A stretch of DNA of 64,000 bases from assembly GCA_003576695.1 (NCBI GenBank), contig QOZQ01000001.1, positions 1 to 64,000 of the forward strand, read 5' to 3'. Shown here one piece after another: positions 17,222 through 25,846 of this stretch. The stretch comes from Taklimakanibacter lacteus. GTDB lineage: Bacteria; Pseudomonadota; Alphaproteobacteria; Rhizobiales; Aestuariivirgaceae. A program made the translations under genes and the position numbers. Within the stretch, counting starts at the first letter, position 1; every line of letters starts with the position of its first letter. Under the pieces are notes generated by a model, which was not told where the DNA came from, ran no database searches, and worked only from the letters and a program-made list of their open reading frames with translations.

Positions 17222-18742
17222 ATGTCAGAATCCCTCGCCCTCGAAGCCCGGAACATCACCAAGGCCTTTGGCCCGGTGCAGGCGCTGAACGATGTCAGCC
17301 TGGGCCTGCGCAAGGGCGAGATCCATGCGCTGGTCGGTGAGAACGGCGCCGGCAAGTCGACGCTGATGAACATCATCGACGGCATCCTCAGGCCGGATGC
17401 GGGCGATATCCTGATCAACGGCCGCAAGGCGGACATTGCCTCGCCGGCACAGGCGCAGCGTCTCGGCATCGGCTTTGTGCATCAGGAAATCGCGCTATGT
17501 CCCGATATCACCGTCGCCGAGAATATCTCGATGGCGGCGACCAATCATCGCCGCGCTTTCCTGATGAACTATGCAGAGACGCGCGAGCACGCCAGGGCGG
17601 CGCTGGCCGGTCTCGGCGATGTCGACCCTGACAGCAAGGCCGGCGACCTGTCGATTTCAGAGCAGCAGATCGTCGAAATCGCCAAGGCCCTGACGCTCGA
17701 CTGCTCCATCCTCATCCTCGATGAGCCGACTGCCGCCCTGACCGAACGCGAAGCCGGAAAGCTGTTCCAGATCATGGCGCGACTCAAGCAGCGCGGCATC
17801 AGCATCATCTATATCAGCCACCGCATGGCCGAGATCTTCGATCATTGCGACCGCGTCACGGTGCTGCGCGACGGGCGGCATGTCTCGACACGGGATGTTG
17901 CGCAGACCGATCCCGAAGACATCGTGCGCCGCATGGTCGGGCGCCATCTGGGCGATCTCTATCCGGCGAAGAACCGCGCCAGTGCCACCGCCGACGTCAT
18001 GCTCGCGATCGAAGGCCTTTGCGACGGCCAGCGGTTCTCCGATGTGAGCTTCAGCCTGCGCAAGGGGGAGATACTCGGCATTGCCGGGCTGATCGGCGCG
18101 GGACGCACCGAAATCGCCCTCAGCCTGTGCGGCCTGCGGCCGATCAGCTCGGGCAAGGTCCATCTCGAGGGCCGCGACATCACGCCCGCAAGCTATCCGC
18201 AGAGCATCGCCGCGGGCGTCGTCTATCTCTCGGAAGACCGCAAGGGTGCGGGCGTGTTCGTCGATCTGCCGATTGCCGCCAATATATCCGCGCTCGCGGT
18301 CGAGAAGGTCTCCGGCCGATCCGGCTTCGTCATCCCTTCGCGCGAGCGGGCGCAGGCGGCCCGGCTCGGCGCCGCGCTCAAGCTCAAATACGGTTCGCTC
18401 GACGATGCGGTCTCGACACTGTCCGGCGGCAATCAGCAGAAGGTCGCCATCGCCAAGCTCCTGTCCGTCCGGCCCAAGGTCATCGTGCTCGACGAGCCGA
18501 CCCGTGGCGTCGATGTCGGCGCCAAGGCGGAGATCCATCGGATCCTGCGCGACCTCGCCGAAAGCGGCACCGGCATCATCGTGATCTCATCGGAACTGCC
18601 GGAGCTGATCGGCCTGTGCGACCGGGCGATCGTCATCCGCGAAGGCCGCATCGCCGGCGAGGTCGAAGGCAGCGCCATGACCGAGGAAGAGATCATCCGC
18701 CTCGCCTCAGGGGTGGGCCGCAAGGATGGGAGAGAGGCATGA
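17222..18742 (+). CDS. Sugar ABC transporter ATPase, two nucleotide-binding domains (RbsA/MglA type)
   Basis: 506 residues made of two ABC domains in tandem. The first has Walker A GENGAGKS (39-46), signature LSISEQQ and Walker [12 protein letters not shown]. The second has the usual degenerate P-loop of this class ([11 protein letters not shown]), signature LSGGNQQK and [11 protein letters not shown]. It powers uptake by the permease encoded immediately downstream, whose start overlaps its stop as ATGA. Only the first site is likely to hydrolyse ATP efficiently, as is normal for MglA/RbsA relatives. Confidence 0.95.
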   Translation: MSESLALEARNITKAFGPVQALNDVSLGLRKGEIHALVGENGAGKSTLMNIIDGILRPDAGDILINGRKADIASPAQAQRLGIGFVHQEIALCPDITVAENISMAATNHRRAFLMNYAETREHARAALAGLGDVDPDSKAGDLSISEQQIVEIAKALTLDCSILILDEPTAALTEREAGKLFQIMARLKQRGISIIYISHRMAEIFDHCDRVTVLRDGRHVSTRDVAQTDPEDIVRRMVGRHLGDLYPAKNRASATADVMLAIEGLCDGQRFSDVSFSLRKGEILGIAGLIGAGRTEIALSLCGLRPISSGKVHLEGRDITPASYPQSIAAGVVYLSEDRKGAGVFVDLPIAANISALAVEKVSGRSGFVIPSRERAQAARLGAALKLKYGSLDDAVSTLSGGNQQKVAIAKLLSVRPKVIVLDEPTRGVDVGAKAEIHRILRDLAESGTGIIVISSELPELIGLCDRAIVIREGRIAGEVEGSAMTEEEIIRLASGVGRKDGREA

Positions 18743-19770
18743 GCACCATGGACGAGATCAGCGGATCAGCGCCCCATATCCGCGGCGGCCGCAGCGCCGG
18801 ATGGCGCGGGCTCGGCAATATGCGCGAGCTTGGCCTCGTCCTCATCATCCTTGCCTTGTGCGCCGTGATGAGTTTCGCTTCGCCCTACTTCCTCACCTGG
18901 ACCAATTTCCGGGCCATGCTGCTGTCCTTCTCGATCGAAGGCATCGTCGTGGTCGGGATGACGGTGCTGCTGATCGTCGGCGCCATCGATCTTTCGGTCG
19001 GCTCGGTGGTCTGCTTCTCAATGGTGGTCGGCGGTTTTTTCTTCCTGGCGGGGCTCGACCCGTGGAGCGCCAGCCTGCTTGCCATCGCCGCAAGCGCAAT
19101 GATCGGCGTTTTCATGGCGCTGTGCGTCACCCGCATCGGACTTCATTCCTTCATCGTGTCGCTTGCCTTCATGGTCATCGTGCGCGGCCTGTGCCTTGCC
19201 ATCACGGGCGGGACACCCTTGTCGCTGTTCTCGCTGCCCGCGAGCTTCAAATTCATCGGCCAGGGAAATATCTACGGCATCCCCGTGGTCATCATCATAT
19301 TCGCCGTGGTGGTGGCCATCTTCGATTTCCTGCTGCGCCGGGCGACCGTCTTCCGCAAGGTCTTCTACACCGGCAGCAACGAAAAAGCGGCGCAGTATTC
19401 GGGAATCCGCACCGATCGCGTCAAGTTCTTCTGCATCGTCCTGTGCGCGACGCTCGCCGGCGTCGCCGGCGTCATCTACATGGCGCGCTTCGGCGCAGCG
19501 ACCCCCACTTTCGGCCTCGGCATGGAGCTCAATATCATCGCCGCGGCCGTCATCGGCGGCGCCAGCCTTAAAGGGGGCTCGGGCTCCATCCTCGGCGCCA
19601 TACTGGGCATGGCGCTCTTGTCGGTCGTGTCCAGCTCGCTCATTCTGCTCGACGTCTCGCCCTACTGGCAGGACACGATACGCGGCCTGATACTGCTCGC
19701 CGCCGTGTCGTTCGATCATGTGCTGCACAACCGCAGGATGGCCGGCGCCCCGCGTCCGGCGGGGCAATAG
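18739..19770 (+). CDS. Sugar ABC transporter permease (RbsC/AraH type)
   Basis: 343 residues, strongly hydrophobic, with about eight to ten membrane helices after a short cytoplasmic N-terminus. Family motifs are [22 protein letters not shown] and the later [18 protein letters not shown]. The ATG overlaps the ATPase stop codon by 4 bp. It forms the translocation path for the sugar or polyol captured by the binding protein at 16136; a single permease gene implies a homodimer. Confidence 0.95.
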   Translation: MSTMDEISGSAPHIRGGRSAGWRGLGNMRELGLVLIILALCAVMSFASPYFLTWTNFRAMLLSFSIEGIVVVGMTVLLIVGAIDLSVGSVVCFSMVVGGFFFLAGLDPWSASLLAIAASAMIGVFMALCVTRIGLHSFIVSLAFMVIVRGLCLAITGGTPLSLFSLPASFKFIGQGNIYGIPVVIIIFAVVVAIFDFLLRRATVFRKVFYTGSNEKAAQYSGIRTDRVKFFCIVLCATLAGVAGVIYMARFGAATPTFGLGMELNIIAAAVIGGASLKGGSGSILGAILGMALLSVVSSSLILLDVSPYWQDTIRGLILLAAVSFDHVLHNRRMAGAPRPAGQ

Positions 19771-19778
19771 GATGTCAT

Positions 19779-20750
19779 ATGGCAGGTAACGACCAGGCCG
19801 ACGATTTCGACCGCGCGCGCAAGATTCACCGGGTGCTGGTGATGCATTATGTCGAGGGTTTGAGCCAGGCGGAAATCGCCAAGCGCACCGGCCTTTCGCA
19901 TCCGACCGTCAACCGACTGGTCAAGGAAGGCCACGAGCGCGGCTATGTGCAGATCAAAGTGTCATCGCCGGTGCAGCCGCTCTTCGAGATCGAGCAGCGC
20001 CTTGTCGCCATGAGCGGGATCAGCGAGGCGATCGTGACGCCTTCGGCCTCCGAGCAGGAGGGGGTCAATCTCGCCAATGCCGGTCGCGCGGCGGCCGATT
20101 TCCTGCTGTCGAAGCTCAAGGATGGCGACACGATCTGCGTATCCGGCGGGCAGGGCGTGGGCGCGGTGATCGCCGCACTTGCACCTTCGCGCGCCTATGA
20201 CGTCATGGTGGTGCCGGCAACCGGCGGGGTGCAGGGCAAGCACTTCACCGACGTCAATCACCACGCGGCCCAGCTGGCGCGCAAGCTGCAAGGGCGCGCC
20301 TTCCAGATTCACGCCCCGGTCTTTGCCGCTTCGCGCGCCGAGCGCGATGTGCTGCTCAAGGTCCAGTCGGTGCGCGAAATCCTGGCGCGGGCGCGCGATG
20401 CCGCGATCGCGCTGGTCGGCATTGGCTCCGTCCTGCCCGAGGAATCGACCTATCGCAGCTTGCTGCCGCAGGGCTCGCAATCGAAGGCCGAGCTGGCGCG
20501 CATCGGCGCCGCCGGCGAGCTCGTCGCTCATCTCATCAATGGCGAGGGCAGGCTCTGCGACTATGCCCTCAATGACTGCGTGATCGGATTGAGCCTGGAA
20601 GAATTCAAGGCGGTGCCGCTGACGATCGGCATCTCGGCCGGGGCGCGCAAGGCGGAGCCCATCGCCAGCGTGCTGCGCGGCGGCTTCCTCAAGGTTCTCG
20701 CCACCGACGAGGCCACCGGCAGTCTCATCATCGATATCTTGAAAGGATAG
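19779..20750 (+). CDS. SorC-family sugar-phosphate-responsive transcriptional regulator
   Basis: 323 residues. An N-terminal helix-turn-helix (about residues 15-50, GLSQAEIAKRTGLSHPTVNRLVKEG) is followed by a sugar-isomerase-like effector domain with SGGQGVGAV and the late GISAGARKAEPI. SorC/DeoR/EryD/LsrR relatives bind phosphorylated products of the pathway they control. The gene sits inside the operon, so it is probably autoregulated through the palindrome at 16044-16086. EryD-like (erythritol) and LsrR-like (autoinducer-2) functions are both members of this family; the enzymes downstream favour a polyol. Confidence 0.9.
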   Translation: MAGNDQADDFDRARKIHRVLVMHYVEGLSQAEIAKRTGLSHPTVNRLVKEGHERGYVQIKVSSPVQPLFEIEQRLVAMSGISEAIVTPSASEQEGVNLANAGRAAADFLLSKLKDGDTICVSGGQGVGAVIAALAPSRAYDVMVVPATGGVQGKHFTDVNHHAAQLARKLQGRAFQIHAPVFAASRAERDVLLKVQSVREILARARDAAIALVGIGSVLPEESTYRSLLPQGSQSKAELARIGAAGELVAHLINGEGRLCDYALNDCVIGLSLEEFKAVPLTIGISAGARKAEPIASVLRGGFLKVLATDEATGSLIIDILKG

Positions 20751-20754
20751 GCAT

Positions 20755-21756
20755 ATGGCAAGCAGCATGTCGACACGGGCAATGGGCAAATCGGACGTCG
20801 CCGCCAGCGCCGTCGGGCTCGGCACCTGGGCCATGGGCGGCTGGATGTGGGGTGGCAGCGACGAGGACAAATCGATCGCCGCGATCCGCGCATCGATCGA
20901 CCGGGGCGTCACGCTGATCGACACGGCCCCCGCTTACGGCCTCGGAAAAGCGGAGGAGATCGTCGGCAAGGCGATCGCCGGGCGGCGGCAGGAGGTCGTC
21001 ATCGCCACCAAATGCGGCCTTGTCTGGCATACCGACAAGGGCAATCACTTCTTCGATGAATATGGCAAGCGCGTGCATCGCCATCTCGGGCGGGAGTCCA
21101 TCAAGCACGAGGTCGAGCAGAGCCTGCGCCGGCTCGGTACCGACTATATCGATCTCTACATCACCCACTGGCAGGATCCGACGACGCCGGTCGCCGAGAC
21201 CATGGCCGGCCTCCTCGACCTCAAGCAGCAGGGCAAGATCCGCGCCATCGGCGTCAGCAATGTCAGTCCGGAAGACCTGAAAGCCTATGTGGGGGCGGGC
21301 CAGGTCGATGCCATCCAGGAGCGCTACAGCATGATCGACCGCGAGATCGAGAGCACGCTCCTGCCGATCTGCCGGCAGCATGGCATTGCGACGCTGAGCT
21401 ACTCCTCGCTGGCGCTCGGCCTCCTGTCCGGCAAGATCGGGCCGGAGCGGAGCTTCACGGGTGATGACCAGCGCAAGGCCAATCCGCGTTTCGCAGCCGG
21501 CAATCTCGAGCGCGTCGCCGCCTTCATGGCCGAGATCGAGCCCATCGCGACAGCCCGGCGCGTGACATTGGCGCAAGTGGTGATCGCCTGGACGATCGCG
21601 CAGCCCGGCATCACTTATGCGCTATGTGGCGCCCGTGATGGCGACCAGGCCGGCGAGAATGCGGGCGCCGCGGCAGTCGAGCTCGGGGCCGATGAACTTC
21701 TGCGCATCGATGAAGCGATCGCGCGTCACCTGGCGCCGGTCGCCGCAGCCGCCTGA
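20755..21756 (+). CDS. Aldo/keto reductase
   Basis: 333 residues forming an AKR TIM barrel with the catalytic tetrad visible: D56 and Y61 (DTAPAYGLGKAEEIVG), K86 (IATKCGL) and the histidine of ITHWQDP. It should reduce or oxidise an aldehyde/hydroxyl pair of a sugar with NADP(H). It begins 4 bp after the regulator stop and is co-transcribed with the importer and kinase genes. Likely role: interconverting an aldose or keto-sugar and a polyol before phosphorylation, or detoxifying an aldehyde made by the aldolase. Confidence 0.9.
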   Translation: MASSMSTRAMGKSDVAASAVGLGTWAMGGWMWGGSDEDKSIAAIRASIDRGVTLIDTAPAYGLGKAEEIVGKAIAGRRQEVVIATKCGLVWHTDKGNHFFDEYGKRVHRHLGRESIKHEVEQSLRRLGTDYIDLYITHWQDPTTPVAETMAGLLDLKQQGKIRAIGVSNVSPEDLKAYVGAGQVDAIQERYSMIDREIESTLLPICRQHGIATLSYSSLALGLLSGKIGPERSFTGDDQRKANPRFAAGNLERVAAFMAEIEPIATARRVTLAQVVIAWTIAQPGITYALCGARDGDQAGENAGAAAVELGADELLRIDEAIARHLAPVAAAA

Positions 21757-21775
21757 ACCCTGTCGTCCGCTCCCC

Positions 21776-23554
21776 ATGACCCAGGAACGCCTTCGCAGGC
21801 TGGAGAAGCTGCGCCGCAAGCAGCGCCCCGACGTCCTCGTCGTGGGCGGCGGCATCAACGGCATCAGCGTCTTCCGCGAGCTGGCATTGCAGGGCGTGGA
21901 TGTCGTGCTGGTCGATCGCGGCGACTTCATGAGCGGCGCCAGCTCGGCGCCGTCGCGCATGATCCATGGCGGCTTGCGCTATATGGAGAATGGCGAGTTC
22001 GGGCTGGTCCGCGAGTCGCTGCGCGAGCGCGATGCGCTGCTTGTCAATGCGCCGCATTACGTCAAGCCGCTGCCGACGCTCATTCCCATCGCCGACCGGT
22101 TCTCCGGCATCGCCTCCGCTGCCCGCCGCTTCTTCGGCGGCAAGGCGCGGCCCGGTCCGCGTGGCTCGCTCATCATCAGGCTCGGGCTGACGCTCTATGA
22201 CCTCTATGCCGGCTCGGGGCGCGCCATGGCACAGCATCGCTTCCTCGGCCGACGCGAGCTTCGAGCGCGCTGGCCGGCGCTCAGATCCGATGCCATCTGC
22301 GGCGCCCTCTATCATGACGCGCGCATCACCTATCCGGAGCGGCTCGGCATCGAGCTCATTCTCGATGCGGAAGAGGCAGCACCCGGCGTGCTCGCTCTCA
22401 ACCATGTCGGCCTGGCGGCAGGGGCTGGGGGCGAAGTCATCCTGAAGGACAGCCTGACAGGCGCGCAATTCACTCTCGCACCCAGGATCATCGTCAATGC
22501 CACGGGCGCCTGGATCGACATGACCAATAATATGCTCGCCGCGCGGCCCTCCCGGCTGATCGGTGGCACCAAGGGCTCGCATCTGGTCATCGCCAATGAG
22601 GCGCTCTATCGCGCATTGGGCGACACGATGGTCTACTATGCCAATCGCGACGGCCGTGTCTGCATCGTCTTCCGTCATCTGGGGCGAGTGCTCGCGGGCT
22701 CGACCGATATCCGCATCGACACGCCTGACAATGTGCGCTGCGAGGCGGCGGAGAGCGCCTATATTCTCGATTCGCTGCGCGAGATTTTTCCAGCGATCGC
22801 GATTGACGAAACCGACATCGTTTATCGCTTCGCGGGCGTCAGGCCGCTGCCGGCCAGCGCCACGGAAGTGAATGCCGAGATATCGCGCGATCATCGCTGC
22901 GAATGGCTGTCCGCCAATGCCGGAGCGAGCTTTCCCGTCCTCAATCTCATCGGCGGCAAATGGACGACCTTCCGCGCCTTTGGCGCCGAAGCCGCCGATG
23001 CCGTGCTGGCGCGGCTGGGCGTGCCGCGCCGCTGCACGAGCGAGACGCTCGCCATTGGCGGCGGCAAAGGCTTTCCCGCAGATGAAAGCCGCAAGGCCGG
23101 TTGGATCGCGGCGATGGCCGCAGAGAGCGGCCTGAGCCTGAAACGGGTTGACCGTCTCCTCGAGCGCTACGGGACACGCGCCGCGGCGTTGTGCACCCGG
23201 CGAGCATCCGGTGACAGACTGGCAATGCTGCCCGATTACAGCCGGGGTGAGATCGAATGGCTGATTGCGCAGGAGCAGGTGGCGACGCTTGCCGATCTTG
23301 TCCTGCGCCGCATGGCCGTGGCGATGACCGGCGAGCTTTCGCTTGCGGCACTGGAGGAGATCGCCGCCATAATGGCTGCGGCGCTTGCCTGGGACAACCC
23401 GCGAATCGCCGCCGAGAAGGCCTCGTTGTTGTCGCGCCTGGCCCAGGATCACGGTGTTACGGCGGAGATGCTCCGCCGGCGCAATGTCAAGGAAGGACTA
23501 TCCGATGTACGACAGCAAGAAAGTGCGCATGAACCGGCTGTTTCGAGCCGGTAA
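21776..23554 (+). CDS. FAD-dependent glycerol-3-phosphate dehydrogenase-like enzyme (GlpD/EryB family)
   Basis: 592 residues. A DAO-type FAD domain begins with VLVVGGGINGISVFREL (dinucleotide motif 24-29), followed by the GlpD signature GASSAPSRMIHGGLRYME and the later FAGVRPLP and GGKWTTFR; a C-terminal helical DAO_C domain completes the protein. GlpD oxidises glycerol-3-phosphate, while the paralogue EryB oxidises erythritol phosphate in rhizobia and Brucella. Placement between a polyol-type kinase, an aldolase and an importer favours a polyol phosphate substrate. ATG 21776 begins just before the first FAD strand. Its last 50 bp overlap the next gene in another frame. Confidence 0.88.
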   Translation: MTQERLRRLEKLRRKQRPDVLVVGGGINGISVFRELALQGVDVVLVDRGDFMSGASSAPSRMIHGGLRYMENGEFGLVRESLRERDALLVNAPHYVKPLPTLIPIADRFSGIASAARRFFGGKARPGPRGSLIIRLGLTLYDLYAGSGRAMAQHRFLGRRELRARWPALRSDAICGALYHDARITYPERLGIELILDAEEAAPGVLALNHVGLAAGAGGEVILKDSLTGAQFTLAPRIIVNATGAWIDMTNNMLAARPSRLIGGTKGSHLVIANEALYRALGDTMVYYANRDGRVCIVFRHLGRVLAGSTDIRIDTPDNVRCEAAESAYILDSLREIFPAIAIDETDIVYRFAGVRPLPASATEVNAEISRDHRCEWLSANAGASFPVLNLIGGKWTTFRAFGAEAADAVLARLGVPRRCTSETLAIGGGKGFPADESRKAGWIAAMAAESGLSLKRVDRLLERYGTRAAALCTRRASGDRLAMLPDYSRGEIEWLIAQEQVATLADLVLRRMAVAMTGELSLAALEEIAAIMAAALAWDNPRIAAEKASLLSRLAQDHGVTAEMLRRRNVKEGLSDVRQQESAHEPAVSSR

Positions 23555-24350
23555 ATGCCTGGATGTGGCGATCGATCACGGCGTTTGCAACGAGCCGACC
23601 TTCCTGGACGGGCTTGAGGACATGGCGCGTGTGGTCGGGATGCTGGCGGCCGCCGGCCCCGACGCGATTCAGATGAATTTCGGCCAGGCCGACCTCCTGC
23701 GGGAGATTCCCGGCAAGGCCAAGCCGGCGCTGGTTCTGCGCGTCGATATGGGCAATCCCTATAACCGGCTGCGTCATCGCGAGATGTGGGCCGTGCTGCA
23801 GAATACGCAGGACCCTGTCCTGCCGGCGGTGCAGCTCGACGCCGCCTGCGTGGTCGTCAACCTGTTCATGCTGCCGGACGAGCCCGGCCTGTTCCGCCAA
23901 TGTGTCGAGAACATTGCGCGGATACGCCGGGATTGCGAGACATATGCGATGCCGCTGATGATCGAGCCCCTGGTGATGCAGGCGAACAGCGAGCGCGGCG
24001 GCTATCTGGTGGACGGCGATGCCGACAAGATCGTGACGCTGGTGCGGCTTGCCCGCGAGATGGGGGCTGATATCATCAAGGCCGATCCGACCAGCGATCC
24101 GCGGGACTTCCACCGTGTCATCGAAGCGGCGCGCTGTCCGGTGCTGGTGCGTGGCGGCGGCAAGGCCGATTTGCGCCAGGTCTTCGCCAATTCCCACGAG
24201 CTCATGAAGCAGGGGGCACATGGCATGGTATATGGCCGCAACATCTATCAGCATGACGCGCCGGCGCGCGTCGTCCGGGCGCTTATGGCGATGATCCATG
24301 ACGGCGCCAGCGATGCCGCGGCATGGCATCTCTATGAGACCGGTGCATGA
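23505..24350 (+). CDS. Class I aldolase (DeoC/FbaB/LsrF family)
   Basis: 281 residues of a TIM-barrel class I aldolase. The probable Schiff-base lysine is in ADIIKADPTSD, followed by the phosphate-binding glycine turns VLVRGGGK and GAHGMVYGRNIYQ. FbaB, LsrF and LacD relatives cleave ketose phosphates or related compounds to three-carbon units. ATG 23505 (MYDSKKVRMNRLF) has GGAAGG upstream and lies inside the end of the dehydrogenase gene, giving a 50-bp out-of-frame overlap that implies tight translational coupling. Predicted to split the keto-polyol phosphate made by the dehydrogenase. Confidence 0.85.
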   Translation: MYDSKKVRMNRLFRAGKCLDVAIDHGVCNEPTFLDGLEDMARVVGMLAAAGPDAIQMNFGQADLLREIPGKAKPALVLRVDMGNPYNRLRHREMWAVLQNTQDPVLPAVQLDAACVVVNLFMLPDEPGLFRQCVENIARIRRDCETYAMPLMIEPLVMQANSERGGYLVDGDADKIVTLVRLAREMGADIIKADPTSDPRDFHRVIEAARCPVLVRGGGKADLRQVFANSHELMKQGAHGMVYGRNIYQHDAPARVVRALMAMIHDGASDAAAWHLYETGA

Positions 24351-25846
24351 AGGACCTGCTGCTCGGCATCGATGCGGGCAATACTGTGGTCAAGGCGGTC
24401 CTGTTCGATCGCCACGGCCATGTCCAGGCCAAGGCGGCGCGCGATGGGCGGTCGGAGCAGCCGCGGCCGGGCCATGTCGAGCGCGACATCACCGAGCTGT
24501 GGCGCCACACGGTCGATGTCGTCGCGCAATGCCTCGCCGATGCGCGGGCGCAAGGGAATGATATTGCCGCGATCGGCCTTTCCGGCCATGGCAACGGCCT
24601 CTATCTGCTCGACCGGATGAACCGGCCGCTGCTCGGCATTCAATCCCTCGACACCCGCGCCGCCGATCTGGCCGAGGAACTTCTTGCCAGTGGCGCGGGG
24701 CTGAAAGCCCATGCGCTCTGCCTGCAAAAACCATGGCCGGCACAGACCGCAACCTTGCTCGCCTGGGTGAAACGCAATCGTCCGGACATCTACCGGAATG
24801 CCGGAACCGCTTTCCTGTGCAAGGACGTCCTGGCCTTCATGCTGACGGGACAGCGCGGAACGGATTTCTCCGATATGAGCGGCTGCGGCCTGATGCGCCT
24901 GCCGGCGCGGCGCTATGATGCGGCGCTGCTGGCGGCCTATGGGCTCGAAGATGCCGCTGCCCTGCTGCCGCAACCCGTCGCCTCCGATGAGATCGCGGGC
25001 AAGGTCAGCGGCGCAGCGGCGCGCGCCAGCGGGTTGGTGGAAGGCACGCCGGTCGCCGCCGGCTTCTTCGATATCATTGCAAGCGCCCTCGGCGCCGGCG
25101 CCAGCATGCCCGGACAGGCGGCGATCGTGGCCGGAAGCTGGGGGATCAACCAGATCATTCTCGAGCAGCCGTTGATCGACGAGCGGATTTTTCACGCCGC
25201 GACCTGGCGGCCCGACCGTTATGTCGCGGTCGAATCGAGCGCGACATCGGCGGTCAATCTCGAATGGTTCGCCCGCGAGATCATGGGGAGCCATGACGCC
25301 GAGGCCTTCACGCGCTGCAACGAGATGGTGTCGTCGGTCATGGCCCAGCGCGACCTGCCGCTGTTCCATCCCTTCCTGTACGGGTCGGCGACGACGCCCG
25401 ATGCGCGCGGCGCCTTTCTCGGTCTGACCGGATGGCACGGCAAGGCTCACATGCTGCATGCGCTTTATGAAGGCGTCGTCTTCGAGCACCGCCGGCATAT
25501 CGACCGCCTACGCGCGGCAGGCGGCCGGTTCGACCAGGCGACGCTGTCCGGCGGCGGGGCGCGCAGCGACGTCTGGTGCCAGATGTTCGCCGATGGCATC
25601 GGCGTTCCGGTCACGGTGGCCGAATGCGAGGAGACGGGAGCGCTCGGTGCGGCGATCTCGGCCGGCGTGGCGGGTGGGCTGTTTGAAAGCCTGGAGGCAG
25701 GTGTGACGGCCATGGTGCGTCCAAGAAAGCTTTATGTTCCGCGCATCGAGGCTGGCGGGCTCGCCGCGGCGCGCTATAAGCTCTATCTCGATCTGGCAGA
25801 AATGCTGCCGCAGCGCTGGAAGGCCTATCGATCGGAGATCATGTGA
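24347..25846 (+). CDS. FGGY-family carbohydrate kinase (L-xylulose/erythritol kinase-like)
   Basis: 499 residues, standard FGGY length. N-terminal ATPase-fold motif LLLGIDAGNTVVKAVLFD (D9), then HVERDITELW and the central GTPVAAGFFDIIASALGAG. The segment ESSATSAVNLEWF resembles the corresponding part of LyxK (EASPTSSGNLEWF), and the C-terminal LSGGGARSDVWCQM is the adenosine-binding turn. It phosphorylates the imported sugar or polyol. The start overlaps the aldolase stop (ATGA) and its end overlaps the oxidoreductase start (GTGA). LyxK/EryA-like specificity is inferred; LsrK also belongs to this superfamily. Confidence 0.9.
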   Translation: MKDLLLGIDAGNTVVKAVLFDRHGHVQAKAARDGRSEQPRPGHVERDITELWRHTVDVVAQCLADARAQGNDIAAIGLSGHGNGLYLLDRMNRPLLGIQSLDTRAADLAEELLASGAGLKAHALCLQKPWPAQTATLLAWVKRNRPDIYRNAGTAFLCKDVLAFMLTGQRGTDFSDMSGCGLMRLPARRYDAALLAAYGLEDAAALLPQPVASDEIAGKVSGAAARASGLVEGTPVAAGFFDIIASALGAGASMPGQAAIVAGSWGINQIILEQPLIDERIFHAATWRPDRYVAVESSATSAVNLEWFAREIMGSHDAEAFTRCNEMVSSVMAQRDLPLFHPFLYGSATTPDARGAFLGLTGWHGKAHMLHALYEGVVFEHRRHIDRLRAAGGRFDQATLSGGGARSDVWCQMFADGIGVPVTVAECEETGALGAAISAGVAGGLFESLEAGVTAMVRPRKLYVPRIEAGGLAAARYKLYLDLAEMLPQRWKAYRSEIM

